64,000 bases of DNA from an uncultured Acidimicrobiales bacterium (GCA_938015295.1 CALLQB010000006.1:1-64000), one strand, 5' to 3'. Shown: positions 19,601 through 28,100, numbered from the stretch's first letter. Made by a program: numbers and translations. Notes: a model not told the origin generated them from the sequence alone.

Positions 19601-20044
19601 GGTTTCGATCGCCGACAATTTGGGTTCGGGTCCGGCGAGCTTCTCGACTTCGTGTGCAGTGCGGAGACGATCGCGTTCGACCATCCAAGCGAAGTCTTTG
19701 ACACGAATGAACTGGGCGTTGATCTGCTCGAGGGCTCCCTCGATACGGCCCTGGTTGAGGCGCTCTTCGAGTTCGTTGACATGCGTCGCGATCGAAGCGG
19801 CAAACTGGGCTACTTCGCGGTCGGTAGCGGGGCTGCTCAGCAAAAGGCGCACCCCCGGAACTCCGCGCAGGAGATCGTTTGCTACCTCGAGGTGGTCGGC
19901 GACGGCCTTGAGTTGCTCGGCCATATCGAGGTCGGCGAGCGCTTCAAGTCCGGCCAATGCGGCGCGTAGCGGCGCAACGACAGACTCATGTTCCGGGACA
20001 AGACGTTCTGACCGGCGTTGGACAACTGCGATAATTCCGCACAT
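16616..20044 (-). CDS. glmS: Giant glucosamine-6-phosphate synthase (GlmS-type, 1142 aa)
   Basis: An 1142-residue GlmS-type enzyme, where the usual length is about 610. GlmS makes glucosamine-6-phosphate from fructose-6-phosphate and glutamine. The N-terminal Cys2 nucleophile is in MCGIIAVV. About 140 mostly helical residues follow before the expected core resumes at LDRLEVRGRDSAG (residue 159), and ~50 more come before GHTRWAS (258-263). NG at 294-295 and Asp318 fit the glutaminase site. SIS1 has SQSGTTTDTN (577-586) and SVASTKAF (629-636). SIS2 has KLSE (718-721) and KKHIDL (735-740), matching E. coli K485, E488 and H504. The catalytic C-terminal Lys603 region reads QPLRESRS, apparently without the Lys, and ~310 extra residues follow. 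It follows glmM. Confidence 0.9.
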   Translation of the reverse strand: MCGIIAVVQRRSERLVPEHESVVAPLRAALAGLEALADLDMAEQLKAVADHLEVANDLLRGVPGVRLLLSSPATDREVAQFAASIATHVNELEERLNQGRIEGALEQINAQFIRVKDFAWMVERDRLRTAHEVEKLAGPEPKLSAIETMTAAQQALSALDRLEVRGRDSAGLHLLVRNHGLDTESATIARLLEERTQDRLFTNSAIRVVGNKLSFVYKMAAEIGELGDNTSFIRSAIAGDEILRMALDNETAQTVVLGHTRWASVGIVSEPNAHPLNSEQTSDRQGPYCTAVLNGDVDNFADVIAAEGLGIDDAITTDAKVIPTLMSKHLADHDVTEAFRRTVAGLEGSVAIASSSAEAADHLQLALRGSGQALYVGLAEDSYIIASEPYGVVEETARYIRMDGETPGNLSNPNASRGQIIDLNAAHAGTVEGIVRKAYDGTDLPVTQDDVVTAQITTRDIDRGEFRHYLLKEITEAPKSFRKTLRGKIDDQNGRLSASLSTDTISADVAERIRSGAIRNVIVIGQGTAAVAGESLATILADELVGSGVQVDARPATELSGFGLQPDMSDTLAIAISQSGTTTDTNRTVDVIRARGALVIAIVNRRNSDLTDKADGVLYTSDGRDVEMSVASTKAFYAQIAAGVLLATAIADLFGAGDPDERSKLLAQLRELPVAMESVLGIQEAIGEATRRHTPSRRYWAVVGNGPNHISARELRIKLSELCYKSIAVDHTEDKKHIDLSAEPMILVCAAGLVGSTADDVAKEVAIYRAHKAAPIVIANEGESRFNAALDVIFVPEVHPRLAFILSAMAGHLFGYEAARAIDSFAQPLRESRSIIEQAAASELPASASSDLIATLTPWLKKQAQTFFDQLRSGNLNGNLEASTAARIASHYRYAIGHLPIDSYQLEFGKVGTPSVAIEDLAAALSLGIEELTRPIDAIKHQAKTVTVGISRSDETLLQVALAQAVLDAGAPRDQLSYRSLRTLADLDPAIAEVVGFTRYRVEGLDASDDGSAVIIDRGGISLNIPSRTDRDPALRGTKHRVATEKRLLVAVGRRDNRQMIIVPEVKDSETVGLTLLFVRMHEYLDASTARGVLQGYRNRYAAIRDAVTETEPNFREDLLESQSVVDLLTLDVAKLAENWRG

Positions 20045-20113
20045 ACCTAAAGTTCCTTCTGGACGTAACTACGTCCTATCGGTCCGCGCAGGCTCCATCG
20101 TAGAGGTTCTTGC

Positions 20114-21454
20114 CTAGTGAATGGCTTCGACCGCCGCGACCAGTTCAGCGGCGGCAACGCCGGCACGTTCGGCTGTGGACGCTTCGACCATCACCCGGAT
20201 CAACGGTTCGGTACCCGATGGGCGGATGAGGACCCGACCCTCGTCGCCAAGGTCAGCTTCCACTCGTGCTACAGCCGGACCAAGCAACTCCGAAAGATTG
20301 GCGGCTTGTTTGGCCACCCGTACGTTTTTGAGCACCTGCGGAAAGCGTGTCATCGAGGTGTCGGCCACCTCGGCGAAGGTGCGACCGTCGCGCCGAACGA
20401 GGTCGACGACAGCGAGCGCCGTCAGGAGACCGTCGCCGGTTGTCGCGAGTTCACGAAAGATCACGTGGCCAGATTGTTCGCCACCAAGCGCGTAGTTGCC
20501 TTCGTCGAGCGCTTCGAGGACATACCGGTCGCCGACTTTGGTGTCGACGATCTCGATTCCGGCGCTAGCCATTGCTCGACGAAAGCCAAGGTTCGACATC
20601 ACGGTCACCACAACCGCATCGTTCGTTAGGCGGCCATTGTCGTGCATATCCTTTGCGCACATCGCAATGATCTGGTCGCCATCGACCACCCGACCACGAT
20701 TGTCGACAGCGAGCACCCGGTCGGCGTCGCCGTCGAAGGCGAACCCGAGGTCTGCTTGGTGCTCGAGAACGGCCTTCTGCAGCCCTTCGAGATGGGTCGA
20801 CCCGCAGTTGTCGTTGATATTTCGTCCGTCCGGTGAGGTGGCGAGCGCGACTACCGAGGCCCCGAGTCCGGAAAAGACGTCGGGAGCGACGGCGGCGTTC
20901 GATCCGTTCGCACAGTCGAGGACAACTTTGGTCCCGTCGAGTCGCCGGCCGCCTAGGGAAGCGACAACAGCGTCGGTCCATCGTTGCAGCGATGACGACT
21001 CGTCGACCGTGTGCGCGGACGGGTTCTCGGGTTCGGTCGCAGAAAGCTCGGGTTCGGCCGCAGAAAGAATGTCGTCGATTTGGTGCTGAATTTCGTCCTG
21101 CACGGCGTCGCTGAGTTTGAGGCCGCCCGCTGCGAAGAGTTTGATGCCGTTATCCGAGAACGGATTGTGCGATGCCGAGATCATCGCCCCCGGCACATCA
21201 TCGGCGGCGCACAGCCAAGCCACTGCCGGAGTCGGCACCACGCCAACCAGACTGACGGTGGCGCCCTGCGTCGCTAAACCTCTGCTGAGCGCTTCTTCAA
21301 AGTCCGGACCGGACTCTCGGGTGTCGCGGCCCACAACGAAGCGGTCGCCGCCGAGAACGGTCGCAGCTGCAGCGCCAAGTGCATACACAAACGCTGCAGA
21401 GAGCTGGGTGTATGCCTCGCCACGCACACCGTCGGTACCGAACTGGAGACTCAT
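20114..21454 (-). CDS. glmM: Phosphoglucosamine mutase GlmM
   Basis: A 446-residue alpha-D-phosphohexomutase that converts glucosamine-6-P to glucosamine-1-P, the step after GlmS. It starts MSLQFGTDGVRGEAY, carries the phosphoserine loop MISASHNPFSDNG, the metal-binding FDGDADRVL, the sugar-binding LGGEQSGH and the C-terminal phosphate-binding RPSGTEPLIRV. The ATG at 21454 is chosen because the conserved N-terminus begins there, 5 bases after a GGAG. That GGAG and the ATG both lie inside a perfect inverted repeat (separate entry), so translation may be controlled by mRNA folding. Confidence 0.96.
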   Translation of the reverse strand: MSLQFGTDGVRGEAYTQLSAAFVYALGAAAATVLGGDRFVVGRDTRESGPDFEEALSRGLATQGATVSLVGVVPTPAVAWLCAADDVPGAMISASHNPFSDNGIKLFAAGGLKLSDAVQDEIQHQIDDILSAAEPELSATEPENPSAHTVDESSSLQRWTDAVVASLGGRRLDGTKVVLDCANGSNAAVAPDVFSGLGASVVALATSPDGRNINDNCGSTHLEGLQKAVLEHQADLGFAFDGDADRVLAVDNRGRVVDGDQIIAMCAKDMHDNGRLTNDAVVVTVMSNLGFRRAMASAGIEIVDTKVGDRYVLEALDEGNYALGGEQSGHVIFRELATTGDGLLTALAVVDLVRRDGRTFAEVADTSMTRFPQVLKNVRVAKQAANLSELLGPAVARVEADLGDEGRVLIRPSGTEPLIRVMVEASTAERAGVAAAELVAAVEAIH

Positions 21455-21465
21455 AGAGTCTCCAG
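21443..21465 (-). promoter_or_regulatory. Inverted repeat enclosing the glmM SD and start codon
   Basis: On the minus strand CTGGAGACTC, a 3-base loop (TAT), then GAGTCTCCAG forms a perfect 10-bp stem at 21443-21465. The Shine-Dalgarno GGAG is in the 5' arm and the glmM ATG (21454-21452) spans the loop and 3' arm. The folded mRNA would hide both, so this may be a translational switch; a protein-binding palindrome is the alternative. Confidence 0.6.
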
Positions 21466-21523
21466 TCGGTTCCAGTGACAAGATCGCTGAGGGGAAGACA
21501 GCAAATTCTTGAGGAAGCGTCGA

Positions 21524-21916
21524 TTAACGCTTCGAGTACTGCGGAGCCTTTCGGGCCTTTTTGAGTCCGTACTTCTTGCTTTCCTTCTTCCGTGGATCAC
21601 GGGTAAGGAAGCCGGCACGCTTCAGCGGCTCGCGGAGCTCGCCGTCAAGTTCGACGAGGGCTCGGGCGATACCGAGCCGAACGGCGCCAGCCTGGCCCGA
21701 TGGGCCACCACCGTGCGCAGTGACGTCGACATCGTAGCTACCTTCGGTCTCGGTGACCTTGAAGGGCTCCATGACATGCATACGGTGCGAAGCGTTCGGG
21801 AAGAAGTCCTCGATGGGGCGCTTGTTGACCGTTACCGTGCCGGTTCCGGGACGGAAGCGAACTCGGGCAACTGCCCGCTTGCGGCGACCGGTGGATTGAA
21901 TAAGTGGCGTTGACAT
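21524..21916 (-). CDS. rpsI: 30S ribosomal protein S9
   Basis: A 130-residue S9 of normal length. It has [18 protein letters not shown] near the N-terminus, [18 protein letters not shown] in the middle and the basic tail ending RKAPQYSKR that reaches the P-site tRNA. It is cotranscribed with rplM (8 bases apart), as in most bacteria, and precedes glmM here as in other actinobacteria. Confidence 0.97.
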   Translation of the reverse strand: MSTPLIQSTGRRKRAVARVRFRPGTGTVTVNKRPIEDFFPNASHRMHVMEPFKVTETEGSYDVDVTAHGGGPSGQAGAVRLGIARALVELDGELREPLKRAGFLTRDPRKKESKKYGLKKARKAPQYSKR

Positions 21917-21924
21917 GGATGTAC

Positions 21925-22383
21925 TCAGTCGTTCTGCGTGCGGGCCCGAGCGTGTTCAAACGCAATGGGCTGAGGCTTCTGGGACTCGTGCGGATGCGTT
22001 GGGCCCGGGTAGACCTTCAGCTTGTTGATCTGGGCGTTGCCAAGACGGGTCTTGGGCAGCATGCCTTTGATGGTTTTGCGCAGCGCCTCTTCGGGGCGGT
22101 CGGCGAGCATGTCAGCATAGGTGCGGGACTTGATGCCGCCAGGGAAACCGGAGTGACGGTAAACCATCTTTCGCTCGGCTTTGCCGGAGGTCAGGACAAT
22201 CTTTTCGGCGTTGATGATGATCACATGATCGCCGGTGTCGAGGTTCGGCGTGTATGTCGTCTTGTGTTTGCCACGCAAGAGGTTGGCAACTTCGGTGGAG
22301 AGGCGGCCAAGAACCATGCCCTCAGCATCGATGATGTGCCATGCGCGTTCAATTTCGCCAGCTTTAGGGGTGTACGTAGTCAC
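21925..22383 (-). CDS. rplM: 50S ribosomal protein L13
   Basis: A 152-residue L13. The GTG at 22383 gives the usual N-terminus ([20 protein letters not shown]) and lies about 30 bases downstream of a predicted transcription start, while an in-frame start at 22449 would fall in the -35 box. Family motifs [18 protein letters not shown] and [12 protein letters not shown] are intact. First gene of the rplM-rpsI pair. Confidence 0.95.
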   Translation of the reverse strand: MTTYTPKAGEIERAWHIIDAEGMVLGRLSTEVANLLRGKHKTTYTPNLDTGDHVIIINAEKIVLTSGKAERKMVYRHSGFPGGIKSRTYADMLADRPEEALRKTIKGMLPKTRLGNAQINKLKVYPGPTHPHESQKPQPIAFEHARARTQND

Positions 22384-22420
22384 AGCGGCTCTCGCAGTAG
22401 GGAACTTGGGCCAAGGGTTT

Positions 22421-22449
22421 ACGATATTGGCGAAAAGCACAGTTCGCAA
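22421..22449 (-). promoter_or_regulatory. Predicted rplM promoter
   Basis: On the minus strand TTGCGA (22444-22449) and TATCGT (22421-22426) are separated by 17 bases, fitting a housekeeping sigma promoter. The predicted start leaves a short leader before the rplM GTG. Confidence 0.5.
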
Positions 22450-22716
22450 AGACGCGCGGTATCGATTTCTTCAACACTACCGACTTCCCAGCAGTAGCCA
22501 CCCAGTTGGCAGCCACATCCGATCAGACTCTTCGGACCGCAAACAGTCTCCAATGACTGCAAAGATACTCAACATTACCGAAAGATATTGATAGTCATTT
22601 GGGCCATTTGGCCTATCCAGTGCAACGGGCCTACGGCGAATGAGCCAAACGGCCATTGCCCGCCAGTTCGCGCGGTGTGACGGTGGGGCAACCCCCACAA
22701 CCCACTTGGATTCACG
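22450..22716. other. Intergenic region between divergent rplM and a secreted-protein gene
   Basis: Together with the rplM leader this gap is ~330 bases. It holds the rplM promoter at its left end. The right ~120 bases, which would be the leader of the plus-strand secreted protein, are rich in short G+C complementary runs: GGCCATTTGGCC, CGGGC with GCCCG, and GTGGGG facing CCCCCAC just before the start codon. No known riboswitch consensus could be matched, so only a structured 5' leader is suggested. Confidence 0.4.
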
Positions 22717-25110
22717 ATGTCGCTCAAGCTTCGAACCGTGCTCACCGTCATGATCAGTATTGCGCTAGCAGCACCGCTGCTGACCCTCAGCGCTCCGGCA
22801 GCAAGCGCGTCGGAACTCACGGTCCCTCACGATCAGCTCGTACCGTTGATTCCCCGAGTGGACTTTCCCGACATCCTTGACGGTGATGTCTACGCAATCG
22901 AAGAAATCGACAACTGGATCGTCGCCGGCGGCGACTTCACCCAGGTACAGCTCAGCACTGGGTTAATCATCGATCAGCCATATCTGGTGGCTTTCGACAA
23001 AGACACCGGCGAACTCGTCGACACGTTCCTCCCCGAACTCAACGGCACGGTGAAGGCCATCAGCCGAGGCGCCAGCCGAGGAGAGATCCTTGTCGGGGGA
23101 TCCTTCAGTGTCATCAACAACCGTGGCCGAAAGAAACTGGCAAAGCTCAACAGCGACGGCTCGGTCGACCCGACCTGGATCGCCAACGCGAACGCAACGG
23201 TCGACGACATCAACCTCACCGATACTGGCCGGCTATTTGTGGGCGGCGCGTTCAGCAAAATCGACGGACTCTTCATCGGCAACCTTGCCGAGATCGATAT
23301 CACAACCGGCAACGTCAACCCCGCGTTCACCTTCGATTTCACCGGTGAGGGCAGTGCGTTCTCCGGCGGCCAATCAACCCGTCATGTCGAAGCTCTGCCC
23401 GGAACCAACGAGCTCCTTGTGGTGCATTCAGCCGAATTCATCGACGGCCAGCAGCGTCTTGGCGCGGCCATGTTCAACGTGTCGGACCCTTCAGCGCCCT
23501 TCCTAACGACGTACTCGATCAATGCCTTCTTTGATGGAGCGCGTTGGGGAGCGCATGCCACGAATGCCGACCTCTCACCCGACGGAAGCTTCTATGCCAT
23601 GGCGACGGGTATCGGCGACACCGCACCGTGGCACGACATGGTGCTGGCGTTTCCTACCGCCGGTGGGGCCGACACCGCACCCAAGTGGATCCACCGCATG
23701 CGTGATTCGGTATTCGCCATCGGTATCTCGAACAACGCGGTCTACGCTGGCGGCCACTTCTGCAACATCGACGCCGGTCCCGGCCCAACGGTCGACGACA
23801 ACGACGTCGGCGCAGTCTGCACCGGAGACCGAAGCGTCGGCGCCTGGCGCTGGCAACTCGCTGCGCTCGATGTGAACGACGGCACTCCACTCGACTGGGA
23901 CCCAGGCACCAATGCTGGTCGTGGCGTGCAGGAGCTCACCGTTACCGATCGCGGCCTGTTGATTGGCCACGATGGTTCCGAGGTCGGGCGCCGCAACGTC
24001 GGCCGCTCAGCGTTCATGGACTTCGGTGCAGCAGCACTCGATAACACCGTCCCGACCATCGCCATCACCTCCCCTGCCGCTGACTCGTTGAACCAGAACC
24101 CTCTGGTGGTCACCGGTGTCGCTTCCGACGACACTCGCGTGCTTTCCGTCAAGGTTCGGGTCCAGGACAACCTCACTGGACTGTGGCTCCAGGCCGATGG
24201 TTCACTGGCGTCGACGGTGTATGACTTCAGCACCCAACCAGTCAGCTACCCGGGCGAAGCGTTCGACTGGCAGTTCGCGTTGAACGCCCCCGACGGTCAA
24301 TTTCGCATCGAGGCTCGGTCCATCGACTCAGCCGGGTTGACCTCGATCAAGTCACAGATCAGCGTCGGCGTTGGTGTACCCGCCCCGCCAAGCTGCAGCG
24401 TGGTGCGTAAAGTCGACGACTCGGCACGCGTTGGGTGGAGTGCAATCCACGGCGAGGACACCTACACGGTGCGCCGAGATGGATCTTTCCTTACCACGGT
24501 GGCTGGCGGTCAACTCAGCTTCACCGACACAACCACCGTTCCGGGCAGCACCCACACCTACGTGGTTCGCTCGAAGCAGTCAGGCGTTGTCACTGAGGTT
24601 GCCTGCGGGTCCGTTACGCTCGACCCGCCACCTGCGCCAACCTGTACCGTCCTTCTCGAAGTCGACAACGACATCGTGGTCGACTGGAGTTCGATCGCTG
24701 GCGAAGACACGTATTCCGTTCGGCGAAACGGGTCGTTTCTCACCTCGGTGAGCAACCTCACCTACTACGTCGACAACGACCGAACCGCCGGCAGCTTCAC
24801 CTATGTCGTGCGCTCGACGCTCAACGGCGTGACCACCGATGTGGCCTGCGGCTCGGCAACGATCGCTCCCCCTCCGGCACCATCGTGCACCGCTGTCGTC
24901 AACCCGAACGGCGACGTTGACGTCATCTGGACAGCGATCGCCGGCGAAGATGCCTACTACGTGCGCAGAGACGGCAACTTTCTCGCTAGCGTCGGGGCGT
25001 CGACAAGCTATATCGACCTTGCGCCGACTGCAGGCAGCCATGCGTACACCATCCGCAGCTTCCAAAACGGCGTCACCAGCAATGTCGACTGCGGCACGGT
25101 GGTGATCTGA
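22717..25110 (+). CDS. Secreted delta-60/Ig/Fn3-like repeat protein
   Basis: A 797-residue exported protein. A Sec signal peptide covers residues 1 to ~32 (hydrophobic TVLTVMISIALAAPLLTL, then APAASAS). Residues ~40-300 contain delta-60-type units (ILVGGSFSVINN, KLAKLNSDGSVDPTW, RLFVGGAFSKIDG). An Ig-like domain follows (PTIAITSPAADSLNQNPL, residues ~440-540). Three tandem ~84-residue Fn3-like repeats make up the end; each begins with PP-A-P-x-C, contains GEDTYTVRR-type cores and ends with a second Cys (TEVACGS), suggesting one disulfide per repeat. It is probably a cell-surface or matrix adhesin. It converges with a glycan synthase 12 bases away. Confidence 0.75.
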   Translation: MSLKLRTVLTVMISIALAAPLLTLSAPAASASELTVPHDQLVPLIPRVDFPDILDGDVYAIEEIDNWIVAGGDFTQVQLSTGLIIDQPYLVAFDKDTGELVDTFLPELNGTVKAISRGASRGEILVGGSFSVINNRGRKKLAKLNSDGSVDPTWIANANATVDDINLTDTGRLFVGGAFSKIDGLFIGNLAEIDITTGNVNPAFTFDFTGEGSAFSGGQSTRHVEALPGTNELLVVHSAEFIDGQQRLGAAMFNVSDPSAPFLTTYSINAFFDGARWGAHATNADLSPDGSFYAMATGIGDTAPWHDMVLAFPTAGGADTAPKWIHRMRDSVFAIGISNNAVYAGGHFCNIDAGPGPTVDDNDVGAVCTGDRSVGAWRWQLAALDVNDGTPLDWDPGTNAGRGVQELTVTDRGLLIGHDGSEVGRRNVGRSAFMDFGAAALDNTVPTIAITSPAADSLNQNPLVVTGVASDDTRVLSVKVRVQDNLTGLWLQADGSLASTVYDFSTQPVSYPGEAFDWQFALNAPDGQFRIEARSIDSAGLTSIKSQISVGVGVPAPPSCSVVRKVDDSARVGWSAIHGEDTYTVRRDGSFLTTVAGGQLSFTDTTTVPGSTHTYVVRSKQSGVVTEVACGSVTLDPPPAPTCTVLLEVDNDIVVDWSSIAGEDTYSVRRNGSFLTSVSNLTYYVDNDRTAGSFTYVVRSTLNGVTTDVACGSATIAPPPAPSCTAVVNPNGDVDVIWTAIAGEDAYYVRRDGNFLASVGASTSYIDLAPTAGSHAYTIRSFQNGVTSNVDCGTVVI

Positions 25111-25121
25111 CCAACGTCCGA

Positions 25122-27215
25122 TCAGGCAGCCTCAGACCTTGGAGCATCGAGTTCGGGCTCGTCACGCCCCTCGGTAGATCGAGCTGAGCGCTTCTCGATG
25201 AGCTGGCCAACGAGCGGCAGGTACTTCGATGTCGGCGGCATCCAGTACTTCGACGGTTCAACAGCGGTGGTCGACGGCACGTGCTCGAGCTCGGTCGAGT
25301 CAACATTGCGCATTGATACGGCGACGCCCATCCGCTGTAGTTTTCGAAGCACCAGGACTCTGGCAAGAGCTGCTTTCGAGGCCCACTGCGCATCGACGAT
25401 GGTAAATGCGAGCTGATTCTCGTCGCCCTTGAACTCGGCACGCACCGGGCGCACCTGGAGCACACAGCCGCCATCGAGCGGCAACGAGAGTTCGTGTTCT
25501 GTGCCTTGATGCAATGTGTGGTTTGCCGCCATCCGCAAACGACCACCCGATAGCCCGATCGATTCGATCATGCACCGTTGCCCGTCGAGCGTCACCGGAG
25601 CCTGCTCGTCCACGCGCCATCCGCCGCGGCGCTCCGAACCAAACTCGGTGTGCGAGATTCGCCGGACCGCAGTAGTCAACAGACCGATGTTCACGACCAC
25701 CACTGCGGCCACCACCGATGCTGCCACTCGCGAGTCATACTCGACTGCTGTCGCCCCTAAAGCACTCGCGACAAACCACAGCAGGGCGACCAGAGAGATA
25801 AGTATCAACGCGACCTGCAGCGATGGCGGGTCGGCCCGCAAACGCTCATCGCCTGTGCGCCCCTTTGGCGTCACTTTGAAACCGGCGGTATCAGGCACGA
25901 CCAAACGCATCGTCGCCACAAGGCTCACCGGTAGTCGAATCATGTCAAACACCACCGACCAGAGTGGATGCGATCGTTGGCGCCCCAACAGCTTGAGCGC
26001 GTACATCTGCGAAACAAACATCAATAAAAAGATGGCGAGGTACGAAAGTGGGTTGGCATCAATCGGGAAGGTGCCGGAGAACAACACGATGATCGGCAAC
26101 AACAAGTAGCCAAAAAGGCGCCACGATTCGAACCAACCCGACAGGCTGAAAAAGTAGGCGATCCGCTGATGCAGAGACAGCCCTCGTTTGAGCATCGGGT
26201 TCTCGTTGCGCAGCACCTCCATCGAACCGCCGCCCCAGCGCTCGCGCTGCAACTTGTACTCCTGATAGCCGCCCGGTGCGAGGCCGTGGGCCAGCGATTC
26301 GTTGTGAAAGATCGTTCGCCAGCCTTTCGAATGGAGGCGAAGCGTCGTGAGCAGATCCTCGCTGACTGAATCGGTAGCGATACCTCCAACCGAACGCAAG
26401 GCATCGACTCGCAGCACGGCGCTCGTACCGCACCAGAACGCCGCGTTCCACCGGTTCTTGCCCGGTTGAAGCACGCGGTAAAAAAGCGACTCCTCGGCGT
26501 AGTCGCCGATGTGTTCAAAGGAGTCCGCGTTGTAGAAGTCCTGTGGCGTTTGCACCAATGCCAGATCGTCGTGGAAGGCGAAGTAGCCGACCGTGTTGGT
26601 GAAATACTCGGGGCTCGGCACATGGTCTGCGTCGACGACCCCCACAAGATCGGCGTCCACGTACTCCAGCGCGTGGTTGAGGTTGCCCGCCTTCGCGTGA
26701 GCGTTGTCGGGCCGCACGAGATAGTTCGCGCCCAGTCGGTCGGCCATCTCGGCGACCCAGGCCCGCTTGCCATCGTCCAGCACCCATGTCTCATGGGCTG
26801 GTTCAAGGGCAACTGCGGCCGCAACGGTTGGCAGGAGAACTTCTTCTGGTTCGTTGTAGGTCGGTATCAACATCGCCAACCGCAGGTCGGTCGAGACCAC
26901 CGCTGGCGGATAGGGCGCTGCGTTTAAGTCCCATGACGAATGCACGAACAGGGCAAAGCCAACCGCTCCCCAGAACTCGAGAAGGAAAAAGAACCAACTG
27001 AGAGCGGTCGCTTCTGGGTTGAAGGTCGAGGTCAGCCGCCAGATCAAATACGAGGCCGAGAGAAGCAGGGCGATCGCTGACACCATCTGGGTGTGCCTGC
27101 GTTGTTGCGGGGTTTCCACAAACGCATTGGCGGGGCGCGGATCAACAGGAGCAAGCCGAATCGCCGAGGCGAGCGAGCGGGTGTTGAGTTTGTTGTCTTT
27201 GCGTGAATTCTTCAT
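25122..27215 (-). CDS. BcsA-like processive GT2 glycan synthase with C-terminal PilZ-like domain
   Basis: A 697-residue membrane glycosyltransferase of the cellulose-synthase type. It has two N-terminal TM helices (VSAIALLLSASYLIW, FFFLLEFWGAVGFALF), then the catalytic GT2 domain with LDDGKR, DADHVPS, the base-containing EDLLTTL and QRERW (QxxRW), then several TM helices. The C-terminus has a PilZ-like domain: RRGGWR fits the RxxxR motif, but IGLSGGRL has Gly where the D/N of DxSxxG is expected, so c-di-GMP binding may be weak or lost. It would polymerise and extrude a beta-glucan or related polymer. No bcsB partner is adjacent. The ATG at 27215 is used. Confidence 0.85.
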   Translation of the reverse strand: MKNSRKDNKLNTRSLASAIRLAPVDPRPANAFVETPQQRRHTQMVSAIALLLSASYLIWRLTSTFNPEATALSWFFFLLEFWGAVGFALFVHSSWDLNAAPYPPAVVSTDLRLAMLIPTYNEPEEVLLPTVAAAVALEPAHETWVLDDGKRAWVAEMADRLGANYLVRPDNAHAKAGNLNHALEYVDADLVGVVDADHVPSPEYFTNTVGYFAFHDDLALVQTPQDFYNADSFEHIGDYAEESLFYRVLQPGKNRWNAAFWCGTSAVLRVDALRSVGGIATDSVSEDLLTTLRLHSKGWRTIFHNESLAHGLAPGGYQEYKLQRERWGGGSMEVLRNENPMLKRGLSLHQRIAYFFSLSGWFESWRLFGYLLLPIIVLFSGTFPIDANPLSYLAIFLLMFVSQMYALKLLGRQRSHPLWSVVFDMIRLPVSLVATMRLVVPDTAGFKVTPKGRTGDERLRADPPSLQVALILISLVALLWFVASALGATAVEYDSRVAASVVAAVVVVNIGLLTTAVRRISHTEFGSERRGGWRVDEQAPVTLDGQRCMIESIGLSGGRLRMAANHTLHQGTEHELSLPLDGGCVLQVRPVRAEFKGDENQLAFTIVDAQWASKAALARVLVLRKLQRMGVAVSMRNVDSTELEHVPSTTAVEPSKYWMPPTSKYLPLVGQLIEKRSARSTEGRDEPELDAPRSEAA

Positions 27216-27296
27216 CGGCAACCCGGTCTGGCGGAATCTGGGAGAGAACCAGTTTCTTCCATCGGCACGGTTACCTTGCGAAATGATGATTTCGCG

Positions 27297-28100
27297 TCAT
27301 TTCGTATACTTGACCTGCCACAACACCAAGCCTTGCGGCGGCGCAACCTGGCCAGCGACGGTGCGGTCTCGCGCTTCAAGCATCGTCTTGACGTCAGCCA
27401 CGTTGTACTTACCATGCCCCACATCGACCATCGTGCCGACGATGGCGCGCACCATCTGCTGACAGAACGACGAAGCCTCGATCTCAAACACCAACTGGTG
27501 CTCGTCGACTTCAAGCCAGTCAGCTCGAAGCAGCCTGCGTACCCGCGACTTAATCGCCCCATCAGCCGCCGTCTGCTTTCGGCAAAACGACGTGAAGTCG
27601 TGTTCGCCAAGCAGCGGGGTCACCGCGGCGCGCATCGCTCGCACATCGAGGGGTTTCGGCACGTGCCATGTCGTCGAAAGAAGAAAAGGGTTCGGTATTG
27701 CGTGGTTCAGTACCCGGTACTTGTACGCCCGAGAAACAGCACCGAACCGGGCATCAAAGTCCGCCTCGGCCACGGCGATGTCTCGAACCACGATTTGTGG
27801 CCGGCACATCATGTTGATCGACTTCTGAAAAGCTTCAAGGTCGGTGCCTTTCCGAACGTCGAACGAGACCACCTGCCCCCACCCGTGCACACCCCGGTCG
27901 GTGCGCCCAGCGCACACGAGTGTGATCTCGTGGCCCAGAACCTTCTCGGCAGCCTGGCGGAGGGTCCCTGCAACCGTCGTGACGCCAATGTTCTCGGCAA
28001 ATCCATGAAACGGCGACCCGTCGTAGGCCACAGTCAAGCGGATACGGGTCACCGCAGAGGGCACCTCAACGAAGTCGGCCTCGGCCTCAAACAAGCTCAC
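27297..28100 (-). CDS. truA: tRNA pseudouridine(38-40) synthase TruA
   Basis: A 267-residue pseudouridine synthase acting on positions 38-40 of the tRNA anticodon arm. The catalytic Asp is in CAGRTDRGVHG; VAYDGSPFHGFAEN near the N-terminus and FCQQMVRAIVGTMVDVG near the C-terminus are family features. It lies downstream of rplQ as in other actinobacteria, but a terminator hairpin separates the two. Confidence 0.96.
   Translation of the reverse strand: MSLFEAEADFVEVPSAVTRIRLTVAYDGSPFHGFAENIGVTTVAGTLRQAAEKVLGHEITLVCAGRTDRGVHGWGQVVSFDVRKGTDLEAFQKSINMMCRPQIVVRDIAVAEADFDARFGAVSRAYKYRVLNHAIPNPFLLSTTWHVPKPLDVRAMRAAVTPLLGEHDFTSFCRKQTAADGAIKSRVRRLLRADWLEVDEHQLVFEIEASSFCQQMVRAIVGTMVDVGHGKYNVADVKTMLEARDRTVAGQVAPPQGLVLWQVKYTK

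Noticed and set aside
22384-22449. Longer start for L13 at 22449
   Set aside because: It overlaps the predicted -35 box and adds 22 residues not found in L13; GTG at 22383 gives the family N-terminus.
22600-22716. c-di-GMP or ydaO-type riboswitch upstream of the secreted protein
   Set aside because: The conserved sequence blocks of those classes could not be found; only general complementarity is visible.
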